Assembly: GCA_937926065.1 (NCBI GenBank) | Contig: CALANM010000133.1 | Span: 1-6,491, forward strand | Length of the DNA: 6,491 nucleotides | Source: an uncultured Microbacterium sp. | GTDB lineage: Bacteria > Actinomycetota > Actinomycetes > Actinomycetales > Microbacteriaceae | Reading direction: 5' to 3' | In this document: positions 6,031-6,491 of the stretch, one piece after another | Layout of the letters: every line of letters begins with the position of its first letter | How positions within the stretch are numbered: position 1 is the first letter of the stretch | Notes under the pieces: generated by a model | Database searches by the model: none | What the model was told of the DNA's origin: nothing | What the model saw: only the letters and a program-made list of their open reading frames with translations | Translations under genes and position numbers: made by a program

Positions 6031-6491
6031 GTGACACACCCCTGGTTCCACCCCGAACGTCCGCGGGTCTTGGCTCATCGCGGGCTCATCCCGCCCGACG
6101 CCGAGGGCATCGTCGAGAACTCTTTCGCCGCGCTGGCGGCCGCGCACGCCGCAGGGCTGGCCTACGTCGAGTCTGACTGCCATGTCACCGCCGATGGCGT
6201 CGTGGTGCTGTTCCACGACAGCGATCTGACGCGCGTGACAGGCGATCCGCGCTCGGTGCGCGAGGTGACGTCGCGCCACCTCGAGGAGCTCATGTCGACC
6301 AGGGGTGGGCTCGCGACGCTCGCTCAGGCCCTCGATGCGTTCCCGACGTTGCGGTTCAACCTCGATGTCAAAGCGGAGGATGCCGCCGAGCCCGTCGGAC
6401 GCGAGGTGGCACGAGACGCCGACCGCGTGCTGCTCACGAGCTTCTCGGACTCGCGGCGCCGACGCGCGCTCGACGCCGCCCGCCGCGCGGG
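6031..6491 (+). CDS. Glycerophosphodiester phosphodiesterase, 3' end missing
   Basis: The frame opens at GTG 6031 and runs without a stop to the window edge, giving 153 residues of an enzyme usually about 230-260 long. It is a GDPD-family TIM barrel that hydrolyses glycerophosphodiesters from phospholipid breakdown to glycerol-3-phosphate and an alcohol. Visible motifs are HRG (16-18) with catalytic His16, EN (29-30), the metal ligands Glu47 and Asp49 in YVESDCHVTADG, and catalytic His62 in LFHDSDLTRVTG. NLDVK (110-114) sits where the family has a conserved acidic residue before a Lys. No signal peptide is seen, so it is probably cytoplasmic. It begins four bases after the SPFH stop with only a weak GC-rich ribosome site, indicating the same operon and probable coupling. 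The product is clear; an ATG/GTG alternative start upstream is unlikely because the SPFH gene occupies that DNA. Confidence 0.92.
   Translation, partial: MTHPWFHPERPRVLAHRGLIPPDAEGIVENSFAALAAAHAAGLAYVESDCHVTADGVVVLFHDSDLTRVTGDPRSVREVTSRHLEELMSTRGGLATLAQALDAFPTLRFNLDVKAEDAAEPVGREVARDADRVLLTSFSDSRRRRALDAARRA

Noticed and set aside
1..6491. Undescribed defence, mobile or biosynthetic system
   Set aside because: All seven genes belong to recognisable housekeeping or membrane families in ordinary operons; no integrase, transposase, nuclease, toxin, CRISPR repeat or attachment-site pattern was seen.

Overview
The window looks like ordinary chromosomal DNA from a high-GC Gram-positive actinobacterium. 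Microbacteriaceae, for example Microbacterium, is my best guess. This rests on the strong G/C bias at third codon positions, the GTG starts, the tight gene packing, the SDR and S9 peptidase types, and the NfeD/SPFH pair. The genus is inferred, not proven. There are seven protein genes, the last cut by the window edge. I see no rRNA, tRNA, CRISPR array, insertion sequence or phage gene. The longest non-coding gap is about 130 bases (948-1077).

Left part, 1-1700: a plus-strand AEC-family membrane transporter (15-947) ends in tandem stops followed by an imperfect hairpin. After a 130-base gap comes a plus-strand six-helix HdeD/DUF308 membrane protein (1078-1629). It ends at a perfect 18-bp hairpin (1646-1688) that it shares with the convergent gene on its right.

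Middle part, 1704-4461, minus strand: a two-gene operon read right to left. It consists of a short-chain dehydrogenase/reductase-fold protein (3697-4461) with a non-standard active-site spacing, and an S9-family serine peptidase (1704-3695). The SDR stop and the peptidase start are separated by one base, so translation is probably coupled. The SDR start has no clear Shine-Dalgarno site but has a TAGGCT box just upstream, suggesting a leaderless transcript.

Right part, 4570-6491, plus strand, divergent from the SDR: a protease-less NfeD-like membrane protein (4570-5076), an SPFH/stomatin-family protein of the QmcA type (5073-6026), and a glycerophosphodiester phosphodiesterase (6031 to beyond the window). 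The first two genes overlap by ATGA and the third follows after 4 bases, so this is one operon. NfeD and SPFH are a known partner pair that organises membrane microdomains; the phosphodiesterase, which degrades deacylated phospholipids, may add a membrane-lipid link.

I found no strong sign of an undescribed system. The points most worth a second look are the divergent catalytic site of the SDR, its likely leaderless promoter, the phosphodiesterase attached to the NfeD-SPFH operon, and the strong hairpins that lack U-tracts.
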